Source: Aquimarina agarilytica ZC1
GTDB taxonomy: Bacteria; Bacteroidota; Bacteroidia; Flavobacteriales; Flavobacteriaceae
NCBI RefSeq assembly: GCF_000255455.1
Contig: NZ_JH621267.1
Coordinates: 1-63,330, forward strand
Reading direction: 5' to 3'
Length of the DNA stretch: 63,330 nucleotides
In this document: positions 17,040 to 27,386 of the stretch, one piece after another
Layout of the letters: every line of letters starts with the position of its first letter
Numbering within the stretch: the first letter of the stretch is position 1
Translations under genes and position numbers: made by a program
The notes under the pieces: model-generated
What the model was told of the DNA's origin: nothing
The model's database searches: none
What the model saw: only the letters and a program-made list of their open reading frames with translations

Positions 17040-19196
17040 CTATAAATTTTCTAACTGATTTTTTTGTTTATTTTCACTAATGGTCCAAAAGAATCCTACA
17101 AAAAAGAAACGTTTAGCTGGCTGAGTAATCGCTCTTCGGTTAAAAATCCCATTGGCATCAGGCGAATTTGCATACTGATAATCCAATACATTATTAAAAC
17201 CCAACACATTTGACACGGAGCAGAAAAGTATTTTTTGCTGACTAATTAAATATGCAAAATTGATACTCAAATCATTAAACGACTTGGTTTTATCATTTAA
17301 AAAACCAGTAGTATTAGGATTTGTAAATGACCTTCCTGAAGAAAAATTATAGGTAGCCCCTACTTGAGTACGCCAATCGGATATAAAATATTTGGTCACT
17401 AAGGAAAAATTATGGCTGGTTGCAAAAGGTGGGGCAGCAGCTTCGGGATAGTTTCTAAAATTTCTTTTTGTATCCAAATAAGAGTAGCTTACCCAATATT
17501 CGAAATTTTTGATACTTTTCCCATCTCTCCAAAACAAATCTAGTCCTTTAGCATTCCCATTACCCGAATTCCTGAAATCAGTAGCCGTAATCACCTGATC
17601 ACCATTAAATTTAATTAAGTCAGTATATTTTTTGTAAAAAAGCTCTGCTCTAAATATTTGACGTTCTTTTTTATACAAATAATTAAGCAAAAAATGCGAT
17701 GCCCTTTCGGGAGAAAGTGATTCTTCCATTTTTAATATCGCATTTTGTGGATTTTGATAAAAATCGCCGTAGGCAAATGCTAGTTGACCGTATTCCGAAG
17801 TTTTATGTGCCAACGAAAATCTTGGAGCTAGCGTTGTTTTTGAAAAAATGCCCGCATGCGATGCTCGTGCGCCAAACTTAGTTACAAATTTTGACCCGAT
17901 CCGAAGCTTACCTTCTGCGAAAGCGGCAGAAATATTATTATCCAACGTACTGTTTTGAATCTCTTGATCTGGTACTGCTATTTTATCTTTAATACGAGTA
18001 ACAAATTGTTCCACACCATAGGATACCTGAAAATTATTATCAAACTTTTTATTCAACTTTAATTTAGCATGTAAACTATTATCATTTGTTTTGATTCTGT
18101 TCACATCCTGTTTGGTGTCCGTAAAATCATTGGACAAGCTTATTCCTCCATTGACTTTCCATGAATTTCCCAATTTCCCCTTGTAAGTTGTATTTAGATA
18201 ACTATTTCTATTTTTAAGTCCCACTAAAACACCCTGTGGCACATTAATATCTTCCTGAGTTAATTCAAAATCAGTGTAACTTAAAGCCGCATAAGTTTTA
18301 AGTAATCCTTTTTTGAATTTTTGGGTAAAAACTGTTTCCCCGCTTAAAACCTGAATAGGCTTGGAAAAATTTAATTGTTGCTTTATAATTTCCTGATAAG
18401 GCTTTAAATTGAAATAAGAAGTATTAAAAATAAGCGAACTTTTATCCCAAATTTTGGTAAACTGAGCACCTCCACCCACACTCATCAATTGAAGGTTTAC
18501 TTCCTCCTCGTTAGGCTCATCAACTGTTTCCAAATTTAATATACTGGAAAGTGCCTGACCGTATTCCGCGGAATATCCTCCGGTAGAAAAATTGACTCCT
18601 TTAAATACAAATGGGGAATTTCGTCCTCGTGTGGGTGTATTATTTGCTGTGGCTAAAAACGGTTGAAATACTCGAGTACCATCAATAAAAACTTGTGTTT
18701 CGCTGGTATCCCCTCCACGGACAAACAAACGACCATCATTGGCATTGCTGGAGGTACCCGGCAGTGTTTGCAATGCGCCTACAGCATCCCCTAAAGCCCC
18801 AGCTGTTGTTACAATATCCATGGGAGTGAGCACTGCGGCTTTGCTATTATCACTGGCATCCATACTCCCTGCGGAAAGTACTACTTGCTCCAAACTACTA
18901 ATACTTTGTTTTAATTTAACCAGAAGGTTTTGCATGACACTCACATCCATGTCTAAATACACATCCTCAAAAGAAATAAAAGAAATTTGTAATTTTTGGG
19001 TTCCCTCTAAATCAGTAGTAAAATTAAATTTACCTACAGTATCACTAGTAGCACCATCGTAACTTCCGACAAGGAAAATATTGGCCCCACTTAAAGGGTT
19101 TCCTTTTTGATCGGTTACTTTACCTGAAATTTGAGTTTGTGCCGCTATTGATTGGCTGGCAACTAGAACGAAAATAAACAAGACAATTAACTTCAT
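17040..19196 (-). CDS. TonB-dependent outer-membrane receptor
   Basis: The protein has 718 residues. A signal peptide ends near SIAAQ. A carboxypeptidase-regulatory-like beta-sandwich (ISGKVTDQKGNPLSGANIFL) follows, then a plug domain (about 110-215) with LPGTSSNANDGRLFVRGGDTSETQVFIDG, and a barrel to the end. It would import a substrate across the outer membrane using TonB energy. The substrate is unknown: no SusD partner is adjacent, so it need not be a glycan. As the first gene of the 2TM/LytS/LytTR operon it may be the receptor whose use is sensed. Confidence 0.9.
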   Translation of the reverse strand: MKLIVLFIFVLVASQSIAAQTQISGKVTDQKGNPLSGANIFLVGSYDGATSDTVGKFNFTTDLEGTQKLQISFISFEDVYLDMDVSVMQNLLVKLKQSISSLEQVVLSAGSMDASDNSKAAVLTPMDIVTTAGALGDAVGALQTLPGTSSNANDGRLFVRGGDTSETQVFIDGTRVFQPFLATANNTPTRGRNSPFVFKGVNFSTGGYSAEYGQALSSILNLETVDEPNEEEVNLQLMSVGGGAQFTKIWDKSSLIFNTSYFNLKPYQEIIKQQLNFSKPIQVLSGETVFTQKFKKGLLKTYAALSYTDFELTQEDINVPQGVLVGLKNRNSYLNTTYKGKLGNSWKVNGGISLSNDFTDTKQDVNRIKTNDNSLHAKLKLNKKFDNNFQVSYGVEQFVTRIKDKIAVPDQEIQNSTLDNNISAAFAEGKLRIGSKFVTKFGARASHAGIFSKTTLAPRFSLAHKTSEYGQLAFAYGDFYQNPQNAILKMEESLSPERASHFLLNYLYKKERQIFRAELFYKKYTDLIKFNGDQVITATDFRNSGNGNAKGLDLFWRDGKSIKNFEYWVSYSYLDTKRNFRNYPEAAAPPFATSHNFSLVTKYFISDWRTQVGATYNFSSGRSFTNPNTTGFLNDKTKSFNDLSINFAYLISQQKILFCSVSNVLGFNNVLDYQYANSPDANGIFNRRAITQPAKRFFFVGFFWTISENKQKNQLENL

Positions 19197-19374
19197 TATT
19201 CCTTATGTTTTTGATTTGATACTTCAAAAATGGAATAATTGTATCCTGTATTGAACTAATAACTACTGAACTGTAGTATTTAAAGGTTGAAATGTCATGT
19301 CTTGAAGTAATATCGTTTCCAACCTTACTATTTTTTATTCAAAAATGATTCTTTTCCGCTTCGTACTTCAAAAT

Positions 19375-19410
19375 AAAACAACACCGTAACTAAGGCTACG
19401 ATGTTGTTTT
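19375..19410 (-). terminator. Terminator after GH16-CBM6 gene
   Basis: AAAACAACACCGTA (19375-19388) pairs with TACGATGTTGTTTT (19397-19410) with one mismatch. It lies about 60 bp past the 3' end of the gene at 19471, with an AT-rich tail. Confidence 0.6.
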
Positions 19411-19470
19411 GTTTTACATTCAAACAAAAATTGACTTATTTTAATAGAATGTGTTTGTAGTAAAAGGCTC

Positions 19471-20733
19471 TTATTTTTTCTTTTTCAAAATAAACTTATC
19501 TAAATTCCATTGCCAATCATTGCTTCCCGATGCATGCAATCTTATAGTGTGTGTTCCCGCAGGTAATTTTAGTACACCTCCTGAAAGAGATTTATAATTA
19601 CTCCATGAACCATTATTTGTTACATCAATATTAGATATTTTATTTCCATTAAGAATGAATTCAATTTTGGCACCATTAGAAGGAGTAGAGATTTTATATT
19701 CAACTGCATATTTCCCGGCTGCTCCTATATGAACATTATATTCAACCCAATCCCCTTTGTTTACAAAATTAATATCAGTTCCATTATTTTTAACTCTTTT
19801 CCCTGGTCCTCCTGTAGACCTATCATTAAAGTAACCTCCCGTATTTGAAAAACTTTCTGCTTCAATAACAATCGTAGATTTTATGGCCTTTGAACTTGTT
19901 ACTTTTCCTCTTTTTAATTTATAAGTATGTACCCAATCCACATACATGGTGTTAATCTTATTGTTTTTTAAGTCACTTTTTTCGGCTAGGCCTCCAAGCC
20001 ATGGTACATCTTTGGTCCATAAATCCCATATTAAATTTAAGTCACGAGAAAAATTACGTCTGGTCTTTACTTTACCTGCTGGTTCACCATCCAAATAAAA
20101 CTGCACATTATTTTTATCGATCCACCACGCACCCACAGTATGGAATGCTTGATTCCATTTAACACCTTTAAGTGGGTTTTTTGAAGATAATTTTCTATTA
20201 TCAAAATTCCCTTTTGATCGTTCGTTATTTTTATTTACTGTAATAAAATATTGCGAACTCATTTGCCACGGGTAATCTGGCTGGCATTTACAAGATGGTT
20301 TAGAATTATTTTCAATAATATCAATTTCATCTCTATTATCGGCGTTTCCATTATTCATCCAAAACGTATTGTACGCAGAAATATGAGCCGTTCTAATCCG
20401 AGACTCGGTATACATGGGGTATTTTATTTGCGCCTTGGATTGTACTCTTGAAGTTTCAAACCATCTTTTTCGATCCCTACCGAGGGTCGCTTTAATCCAT
20501 AATTTCCCTTTGGATACTCCCGAATTTTGAGCTACCATTTTTACTGGCACTCCATAATTCCATAAAGGCTTAAACCATTTTTTATCATCCCATTTATCAA
20601 ATTCATCTGATAATTCAGGAACACTTTGCCATATGTAACCTTGAGGTGGTTTTGGCTGAGCAACGAGTGATGTAATTATATACATGTAGCATATAATTAT
20701 CAATAAAAACTTTGGGGCGGTATTTTTATTCAT
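19471..20733 (-). CDS. GH16 agarase/porphyranase-like enzyme with CBM6
   Basis: This 420-residue secreted enzyme has a signal peptide (about 1-25) and a GH16 domain (about 30-275). Its catalytic motif is DEIDIIEN. The blocks QIKYPMYTESRI, FHTVGAWWI and MYVDWVHTYKL follow the layout of beta-agarases and porphyranases rather than laminarinases. A CBM6 galactan/xylan-type binding module follows (about 290-420), from IEAESFSNTGGYF to WNLDKFILKK. No type IX sorting domain is visible. It is transcribed in the same direction as a sulfatase and a hybrid sensor, which fits degradation of a sulfated red-algal galactan. Exact substrate specificity is inference. Confidence 0.85.
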   Translation of the reverse strand: MNKNTAPKFLLIIICYMYIITSLVAQPKPPQGYIWQSVPELSDEFDKWDDKKWFKPLWNYGVPVKMVAQNSGVSKGKLWIKATLGRDRKRWFETSRVQSKAQIKYPMYTESRIRTAHISAYNTFWMNNGNADNRDEIDIIENNSKPSCKCQPDYPWQMSSQYFITVNKNNERSKGNFDNRKLSSKNPLKGVKWNQAFHTVGAWWIDKNNVQFYLDGEPAGKVKTRRNFSRDLNLIWDLWTKDVPWLGGLAEKSDLKNNKINTMYVDWVHTYKLKRGKVTSSKAIKSTIVIEAESFSNTGGYFNDRSTGGPGKRVKNNGTDINFVNKGDWVEYNVHIGAAGKYAVEYKISTPSNGAKIEFILNGNKISNIDVTNNGSWSNYKSLSGGVLKLPAGTHTIRLHASGSNDWQWNLDKFILKKKK

Positions 20734-21029
20734 AATAATGTAATTTACCCCTTAATTTAATGAATATATCGCAAAAATCATAATTTTTTACCGATAAAAC
20801 TCACTAAAAATACGATAAAATACATATTTTTCTAATTATCAGCATATTAAGATATTTTAGGCATTGATAAAAATTCATAAAACACTGAATTACAACAAAC
20901 AAAATACAACTCAAATATTACACCTTATAAAAAACAAAGACTCTATACTGACTATTTTCCTACAATACTGTAAATAATCAATAAATTTTATTTACATAAA
21001 ATTTACAAACACTCTTCTATTAAAAAACA

Positions 21030-22703
21030 TTAGTCATTCCAATGTGCATCAATCACTTTTTGGATATGTGGGTATTTAGTATCCTCTTCATTCAACTCCG
21101 CTCTAGTTGCTTTTAGCTTGGCTTTCATATCCTTTATGATTGAAGCATATGTTGGATCATTATAAGCATTATTCATCTCCTTTGGGTCTTTATTCATATC
21201 ATAAAACTCCCAAGCAACTGGCGTATGGCGTGTAAAATCATTCCCCCAACTTTTTTTGTTCCATTCAGCTTCGGGATTATCGGTATCTACCCAATACTTT
21301 CCGTAATAAAAAATAAGCTTATAGTCCTTAGTTCTAATACCAAAATGAGCTGGATTAGCATGCCTATGTGCCATATGCATCCAATAACGGTAATAGGTAG
21401 CGTCTCGCCAATTTTCGGGTTCTTTACCTGTTGCTAATATGGATTTAAAACTTTTCCCCTGCATGTAACTAGGCACCTTTCCTCCTGCTAATTCCAACAT
21501 CGTAGGGGTGAAATCTGTGTTATTAATTAATGCACCATTACGCTGTCCTGGAGTAATCATTTTTGGATATTGAATTAGTAAAGGCATTCGCATCGATTCT
21601 TCATACATCCAGCGTTTATCTACATAATCATGTTCCCCCAACATAAACCCCTGATCGCCTGTATAAATCACTACCGTGTTTTCCAACAAGCCTTCGGCTT
21701 TTAAATAATCCATAATGCGTTTTACATTATCATCTACCCCTTTAACACATCGTAAATATCGTTTTACAAACTCTTGATAAGTTCTACTTGTATGTGCTTT
21801 TTCAAGATTATTATGATTAAATGGCTTGTAAGCATCAGCTTTTAAAGCTTGTGCATTCCCAAAATCCTTCCAATCTTTATCCTTCCATGTACTCATTCCT
21901 TTATGGCGTACTATATTTCTTCGGGAAACCGAAGACCCAATTACTCGAGTTAATGAATCGTTTTTACCCCTAGTGGCTACCGACCCATTATTGGCATTAT
22001 AATACATACTTGCCGGTTCTGGGATCCATTTGTCTTCCAAATACTCTTTGTAACGTGGTGCAAATTCAAAATCATCATGTGGAGCTTTAAACTGCGGCAT
22101 TAACAAGAAAGGTTTGTTTGGGTCTCGCTTATTTTTTAGCCAATCTAACGTTAAATCAGCTACATTGTCTGATGAATGCCCTTTGCGTTTAATTACATTT
22201 TGACCCCAAGGCTTTGGCCCTCGTACTCTAAATTCGGGATCAAAATATTTTCCTTGTACAGGGAATACACAATAATAATCAAAGGCTTCTGGCTCCTCTT
22301 CCAAATGCCATTTACCAACAATGGCAGTTTGGTAGCCTAACTTTTTAATTTCGGTAGGTAAGTATTGTTTTTCGGGCGGTAATGAACCTTCTAAATCGAT
22401 AACTCCATTAGCCTGACTGTATTGACCTGTTAAAATAGCCGCTCTACTAGGTGTACAAATAGAATTGGTTACATAACAACGATCAAAAACAATCCCCGAT
22501 TTTCCAATTTTATCAATAGTAGGCGAAGGATTTAAACCTGCTAAACGACTCTCATACATCCCTATCCCTTGAGTAGTATGATCATCGGCCATTATATATA
22601 CAATATTCGGGGGTGTTTGCGCTTGTTTATTTTTTTCAACTTTTGCACATGCTACCGAAATCAAACTTATTCCTACTACTACTAATTTATATATGTGATT
22701 CAT
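21030..22703 (-). CDS. S1-family sulfatase
   Basis: This 557-residue exported hydrolase has a lipoprotein-type signal (GISLISVACAKVEKN, Cys near 19). The alkaline-phosphatase-like core starts NIVYIMADDHTTQG. The formylglycine signature NSICTPSRAAILTGQ is intact; the Cys must be oxidised by a maturase, not seen here, to be active. Further metal and substrate residues lie in GKWHLEEE and VIYTGDQGFMLGEHDY. It would remove sulfate esters from a carbohydrate, here probably the galactan attacked by the neighbouring GH16. Confidence 0.93.
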   Translation of the reverse strand: MNHIYKLVVVGISLISVACAKVEKNKQAQTPPNIVYIMADDHTTQGIGMYESRLAGLNPSPTIDKIGKSGIVFDRCYVTNSICTPSRAAILTGQYSQANGVIDLEGSLPPEKQYLPTEIKKLGYQTAIVGKWHLEEEPEAFDYYCVFPVQGKYFDPEFRVRGPKPWGQNVIKRKGHSSDNVADLTLDWLKNKRDPNKPFLLMPQFKAPHDDFEFAPRYKEYLEDKWIPEPASMYYNANNGSVATRGKNDSLTRVIGSSVSRRNIVRHKGMSTWKDKDWKDFGNAQALKADAYKPFNHNNLEKAHTSRTYQEFVKRYLRCVKGVDDNVKRIMDYLKAEGLLENTVVIYTGDQGFMLGEHDYVDKRWMYEESMRMPLLIQYPKMITPGQRNGALINNTDFTPTMLELAGGKVPSYMQGKSFKSILATGKEPENWRDATYYRYWMHMAHRHANPAHFGIRTKDYKLIFYYGKYWVDTDNPEAEWNKKSWGNDFTRHTPVAWEFYDMNKDPKEMNNAYNDPTYASIIKDMKAKLKATRAELNEEDTKYPHIQKVIDAHWND

Positions 22704-22774
22704 TTTTGAATTTTAATTCTGCAAAATTATCTTTAATTTTATAGGCTACACCAAGAAGCGCTTTAAAATATTGA

Positions 22775-25700
22775 CTATTTATTTTCTTCTCTTTCTTTTT
22801 TGTATGTTTTCACATATTCACTTGGCACCATTCCATATTGTTTTTTAAAACATTTTGAAAAATACGACGCTGTATTAAAGCCAGTCATATACATAATTTC
22901 TTTTACAGACATATCACTCTTTTTAATCAACTGAACAGCCCGCTTTAAACGCACACTTCTAATAAACTCACTGGATGAAAGCCCTGTAATTTCCTTTAGC
23001 TTAAGGTACAAATTACTACGACTCATCCCCATTTCGGCTACTAATGTTTCCACACTAAATTCGGTATCCATCATATGATCCTCAACAATACCCATGGCTC
23101 GTTTCATAAATTTTTCATCGACAGATGTTACTGTTATCTCGCTAGGCTCCAAAGAAACTGTGGTTTTATATTTTTGTCTTAATGATTCTCGTTTAGAAAT
23201 GATATTATTTATTTTTAGTACCAATACATCTAAATCAAAAGGTTTCCTTACAAAATCTTCAATTCCCAGGGCAAGTGCTTCTCGCTCTGTATCGGTACTG
23301 GATTTGGCTGTAAGTAAAATAATTGGAATATGACTTGTTTTTTGATCTAGCCTTAACTGCCTACTCATTTCCAAACCATCAATATTAGGCATCATAATAT
23401 CACTTACTATTAATGATGGCAATTCTTTTTCTGCCATTTCAAGGCCTTCTTTACCATCAGCAGCTTCGTATATATCATAAGTTTTTTCAAGACCTTGTTT
23501 TACAAAAGTTCGAATATCTTCATTGTCTTCAATTAATAACAGCTTAGGCAACTTTGATTGCTTTTCTGCGTCAGCATTTGTTTTACCAAACTCAGCTTTT
23601 AATTCTCCCGTAAGGGTATTAGAATCTGGCAGTACATTAGGCATAACATCTCCTTGCAATTCTTGTTCCAAGGCTTCCATTTTTGCTGCCGAATAGGATG
23701 CTAACTCTAAAGGAAATAGCACGGAAAAAGTAGTTCCTTTACCGAGTTCGCTCTGTACATTTATAAAACCTTCATGTAATTCAACCAAACTTTTAGTAAA
23801 CGAAAGTCCAATACCTGCTCCTTGTACATTCTTTTTCCGCTCAACATAATAACGCTCAAAAATATGTGTCACCTTTTCGGGAGGAATCCCTTTACCTGTA
23901 TCTTTTATTTGAACTACTATGTATCCCGATAAATCTAAGGTTTTATTAAAAATTTGAGGATTTTCAAAATTGGCTCCTTTATGAATTTCTACACTAATTG
24001 AATTTCCTTCTGGAGTAAATTTAAACGCATTAAAAAGTAAGTTATTCATTATTTTTTCAAGTGCATCGGGATCAAATGGCAATTCAATATCTTTTTCAGG
24101 AGCTATGACATTAAAATCTATTTTCTTTTTATTAGCCATAAATAAAAATGGCCCTGTGGTTTCTTCTATAAATTCAACAATATTTAATTTACTAAAATGA
24201 AGCTTTAACTTTTCGCGATCCAATCGCCTAAAATCCAACAACTGATTTACTAAACGCAGTAAATAATTAGCATTTTTATTCATCAAATTGTATTGTTTCA
24301 TACGATCTTCTGAATTCAATTCCGCTTCGTTTTTTTCTAAATAGTCTAAAGGGCCTTTGATTAAAGTTAATGGTGTTCTAAATTCATGAGAAATATTGGT
24401 AAAGAATTCCAATTTCATTTGCTGAAGCTCTTCGGATTTTTCTTTCTCCATTTCATTTACTTGGAGTTGATGTTTTTCTTCTGCTCTTTCAATGGTATTT
24501 CTTCTAAAAGCTATTAACAATCCCAACCCAATTAATCCATACACAAAATAAGCGAAGGGAGTTTTCCAATACGGAGGGGTAATTTCAATAGCAAGGGTTT
24601 TAATTTTGGGACTCCAAAGTCCATCATTATTTGATGCTTTTAATTTAAACACATAATTCCCATAAGGGATATTCGTATAGGTTGCATACCTTTTTTTGGC
24701 ATTGGTATTTATCCAATCTTGATCAAAACCTTCTAATTTATATTGAAATTTACTTTTTTCGGGAGCCACATAATGTGCTGATGAAAATTCAATTGAAAAA
24801 CTATTTTCTTTGTATTTTAAATTTACATTTTGGGTATCGTTTAGTGTGTGTTTTAGTAATACACGTCCTTCTAGCTCCTGCCCTACATCCACTTTTTTAT
24901 TCAACAGCAATAAATTGGTAAGCAGTGGAGGGGCTAGCGTTTTGTTATCTTCGATTTGTAAAGGATCGAATACATTAAAACCATCAATACCACCAAAAAT
25001 TAATTGCCCATTATTTCTTTTTAAACTGGATAGTTCCAAAAATTCATTTCCTTGTAAACCGTCGTTAATATTATAACTACGTGTTTTATTTGTTTCAGGA
25101 TTAAATTTAGTGAGTCCATTGTTTGATGAAATCCAAAGATTATTTTGATCATCCTCTTCAATAGACTTTATAATATCATTTACTAAACCATCTTTTACCG
25201 AAAAACGATTAAACCTTCCGGAATCAATCGTATTCCCTGGAACTAATTGATTGACACCACCCCCAAAAGTCCCTACCCAAATACTTCCTTTTTTTGATTG
25301 ATGTAAAGCCAACACATAATTATGTGACAAGCTGTTATTATCATTCGGGTCATTTTTATATACCACAAATTTTGGATCATTACTCCGCAACTCCGATTGA
25401 GGTATCATATTTAATCCATCGCCAGTTCCTATCCATAAATTCCCTTGATCATCTTCTAAAAAACTTCTAATAATACGATTGCTTAATCCATTTAAACGTT
25501 GTGGAAAATGACTTTTACTATAACTGCCATCTGTTTGAGGAATCCACCTGTATAATCCGTTACTATAAGATCCAATCCAAATACTTTTATCTTGAGTTTG
25601 AGTAATTGAAAAAACCGCATTAAAACCTAAGTCTATTTCTTCAAAATCTTCTATTGAATAACTCCCTTTTTTTAATTTTAATCTACTCAAAAATGGCACT

Positions 25701-27016
25701 CTTTCCGAACCAAAAAACAAGTAACGCCCATCGGGTTGTTCCACCTCACATATAGCAAAAACATCAATTAATTTATCAAAACTTTTAAACGCATTGTATA
25801 TTTTGCTTTCATCTCCACTCACACTCACATTTAAAGCCCCATCCTCGGTTCCTACCCATAGCAATCCGTTTGAATCTTGAAAAATAGAACGTACATTATT
25901 GTGACTTAAACTATTCGCATTAAGCTTTTTTTGAACGGTCATAAATGGATTCCCTTTAGGATACATTTTATTGACTCCTCCACCTTTAGTTCCAATCCAA
26001 ACTACATTGGAACGATCAATAAAAACATCACGAATGGTATTTCTATTTATACTTTTTAAGTTAATGATATCGCTTTTAAAGCCTTTTTTATCATAAAATT
26101 TTTTGCCCACCGGGTCATACTTAAAACAAAATAATCCATCGGGACTACCTGCCCATAGCTTATTATCGGTATCAATGGCAAAATTTATAAATGTTCCTTG
26201 ATCCACTAACTCAAACTTACTTAAAGCATCTTTTTTATAAAATAAACTCTCTGGTGCTGCCGCAAGGATTCCACCATAATTATCCTCAATCACTTTTGTT
26301 ATCACCACCTCTTTCCATAAACCTTCTTGTTCGGTAACATTAATAAAAGTCATTTTTCCTCTATCATTAGTAAAAGCTTTATACAAACCCGATCTACTTC
26401 CTATCCATATTTGTTCCTTACTATCCTGAAAAATTGATGTGGTAAAACCAAATTCATAATTTGAATTTGTTTTTCCGGGGATATCATAATAATGTTCAAA
26501 TTTCACCTCATTAGGGAGTGCATTTATATTTAATACATCGACTCCCAAAGGAGTTATTATCCATAATCTATTTTGATGATCAATATACATTGAAAGTACC
26601 CTATTCGAATTTATTGAATGTTCATCATTTGGGTTATTCCTAAAATTAACGGCTGTTTCTGTTCGAGGGTCAAATCGAGAAATTCCCATATCCGTATTTA
26701 ATGTCCAAATAAACCCATCATTATCAACAACAAGTTTATTGATCAAATTGGTAGGTAAACTTTGTTCATTTTCGGCAGATGATCTGTATGTGATAAAAGA
26801 ATAGCCATCATATTTATTCAATCCATCGTGAGTGGCTAACCAAATAAAACCATTATTATCCTGACAAATACTGTTTACATCATTTTGCGAAAGTCCCTGT
26901 TCCGATGTAATATGTTCAAAAGTGATATTTTGTTGCGCCTTTATGGAAATTAAAGCAAGTACCATAAAAAAAACACTGCTTATGCTTTTCTTTTTATTAA
27001 AACGATTATAAATCAT
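22775..27016 (-). CDS. Hybrid two-component system sensor/regulator (HTCS)
   Basis: This 1413-residue one-protein signalling system starts with a signal peptide, then a periplasmic double beta-propeller of Reg_prop repeats (about 30-750; many copies of DxxGxLWIGT). A Y_Y_Y domain follows (about 770-835), a membrane helix (about 845-865), HisKA with FFTNISHEFRTPLTL, HATPase with GKGIPPE and GAGIGLSF, a receiver with IVSDIMMPNIDG, and an AraC-type DNA-binding domain at the end (SRSNLYLKLKEITGLSS, GFNTASYFSKCFKKQYG). Such proteins sense oligosaccharides in the periplasm and switch on glycan-use genes. It is upstream of the sulfatase and GH16. Confidence 0.96.
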   Translation of the reverse strand: MIYNRFNKKKSISSVFFMVLALISIKAQQNITFEHITSEQGLSQNDVNSICQDNNGFIWLATHDGLNKYDGYSFITYRSSAENEQSLPTNLINKLVVDNDGFIWTLNTDMGISRFDPRTETAVNFRNNPNDEHSINSNRVLSMYIDHQNRLWIITPLGVDVLNINALPNEVKFEHYYDIPGKTNSNYEFGFTTSIFQDSKEQIWIGSRSGLYKAFTNDRGKMTFINVTEQEGLWKEVVITKVIEDNYGGILAAAPESLFYKKDALSKFELVDQGTFINFAIDTDNKLWAGSPDGLFCFKYDPVGKKFYDKKGFKSDIINLKSINRNTIRDVFIDRSNVVWIGTKGGGVNKMYPKGNPFMTVQKKLNANSLSHNNVRSIFQDSNGLLWVGTEDGALNVSVSGDESKIYNAFKSFDKLIDVFAICEVEQPDGRYLFFGSERVPFLSRLKLKKGSYSIEDFEEIDLGFNAVFSITQTQDKSIWIGSYSNGLYRWIPQTDGSYSKSHFPQRLNGLSNRIIRSFLEDDQGNLWIGTGDGLNMIPQSELRSNDPKFVVYKNDPNDNNSLSHNYVLALHQSKKGSIWVGTFGGGVNQLVPGNTIDSGRFNRFSVKDGLVNDIIKSIEEDDQNNLWISSNNGLTKFNPETNKTRSYNINDGLQGNEFLELSSLKRNNGQLIFGGIDGFNVFDPLQIEDNKTLAPPLLTNLLLLNKKVDVGQELEGRVLLKHTLNDTQNVNLKYKENSFSIEFSSAHYVAPEKSKFQYKLEGFDQDWINTNAKKRYATYTNIPYGNYVFKLKASNNDGLWSPKIKTLAIEITPPYWKTPFAYFVYGLIGLGLLIAFRRNTIERAEEKHQLQVNEMEKEKSEELQQMKLEFFTNISHEFRTPLTLIKGPLDYLEKNEAELNSEDRMKQYNLMNKNANYLLRLVNQLLDFRRLDREKLKLHFSKLNIVEFIEETTGPFLFMANKKKIDFNVIAPEKDIELPFDPDALEKIMNNLLFNAFKFTPEGNSISVEIHKGANFENPQIFNKTLDLSGYIVVQIKDTGKGIPPEKVTHIFERYYVERKKNVQGAGIGLSFTKSLVELHEGFINVQSELGKGTTFSVLFPLELASYSAAKMEALEQELQGDVMPNVLPDSNTLTGELKAEFGKTNADAEKQSKLPKLLLIEDNEDIRTFVKQGLEKTYDIYEAADGKEGLEMAEKELPSLIVSDIMMPNIDGLEMSRQLRLDQKTSHIPIILLTAKSSTDTEREALALGIEDFVRKPFDLDVLVLKINNIISKRESLRQKYKTTVSLEPSEITVTSVDEKFMKRAMGIVEDHMMDTEFSVETLVAEMGMSRSNLYLKLKEITGLSSSEFIRSVRLKRAVQLIKKSDMSVKEIMYMTGFNTASYFSKCFKKQYGMVPSEYVKTYKKEREENK

Positions 27017-27386
27017 AAATAATGGGAGGTTTATTCATAAATATACAACAAGCATTCAACTATTCGCTTATAATTATTGCATAGGGGCTAATTACTCTAG
27101 CCTTGCAAGTAATTACATAAATTTTGATTTTTCACAGTGATATGTGTAAATCTATTGTTCATATGTATAAAATAGGTTTAAATTAGAGCCTTTACACATC
27201 AGCTTACCTCATACTCCAATTACAACTTAAAACAAGCTTAGTAAACGCGTCCATCTCATTTTATACATCTTTTACTCAAAATTGATATTTTTTAATAAGT
27301 GAAAAATGAATGCTAATTTTCATAAGCTAATTCATACTACTAAAAAGGATAAATAGTACTTTTATAGTCGAACTTCATTCCTATAT
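27017..27386. other. Divergent promoter region
   Basis: This AT-rich spacer lies between the HTCS gene (minus) and the AddB-like gene (plus). I see no gene. TATATTTA on the minus strand close to the HTCS start and TACTTTTA about 30 nt before 27387 are near matches to TAnnTTTG. No strong palindrome was noticed. Confidence 0.5.
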
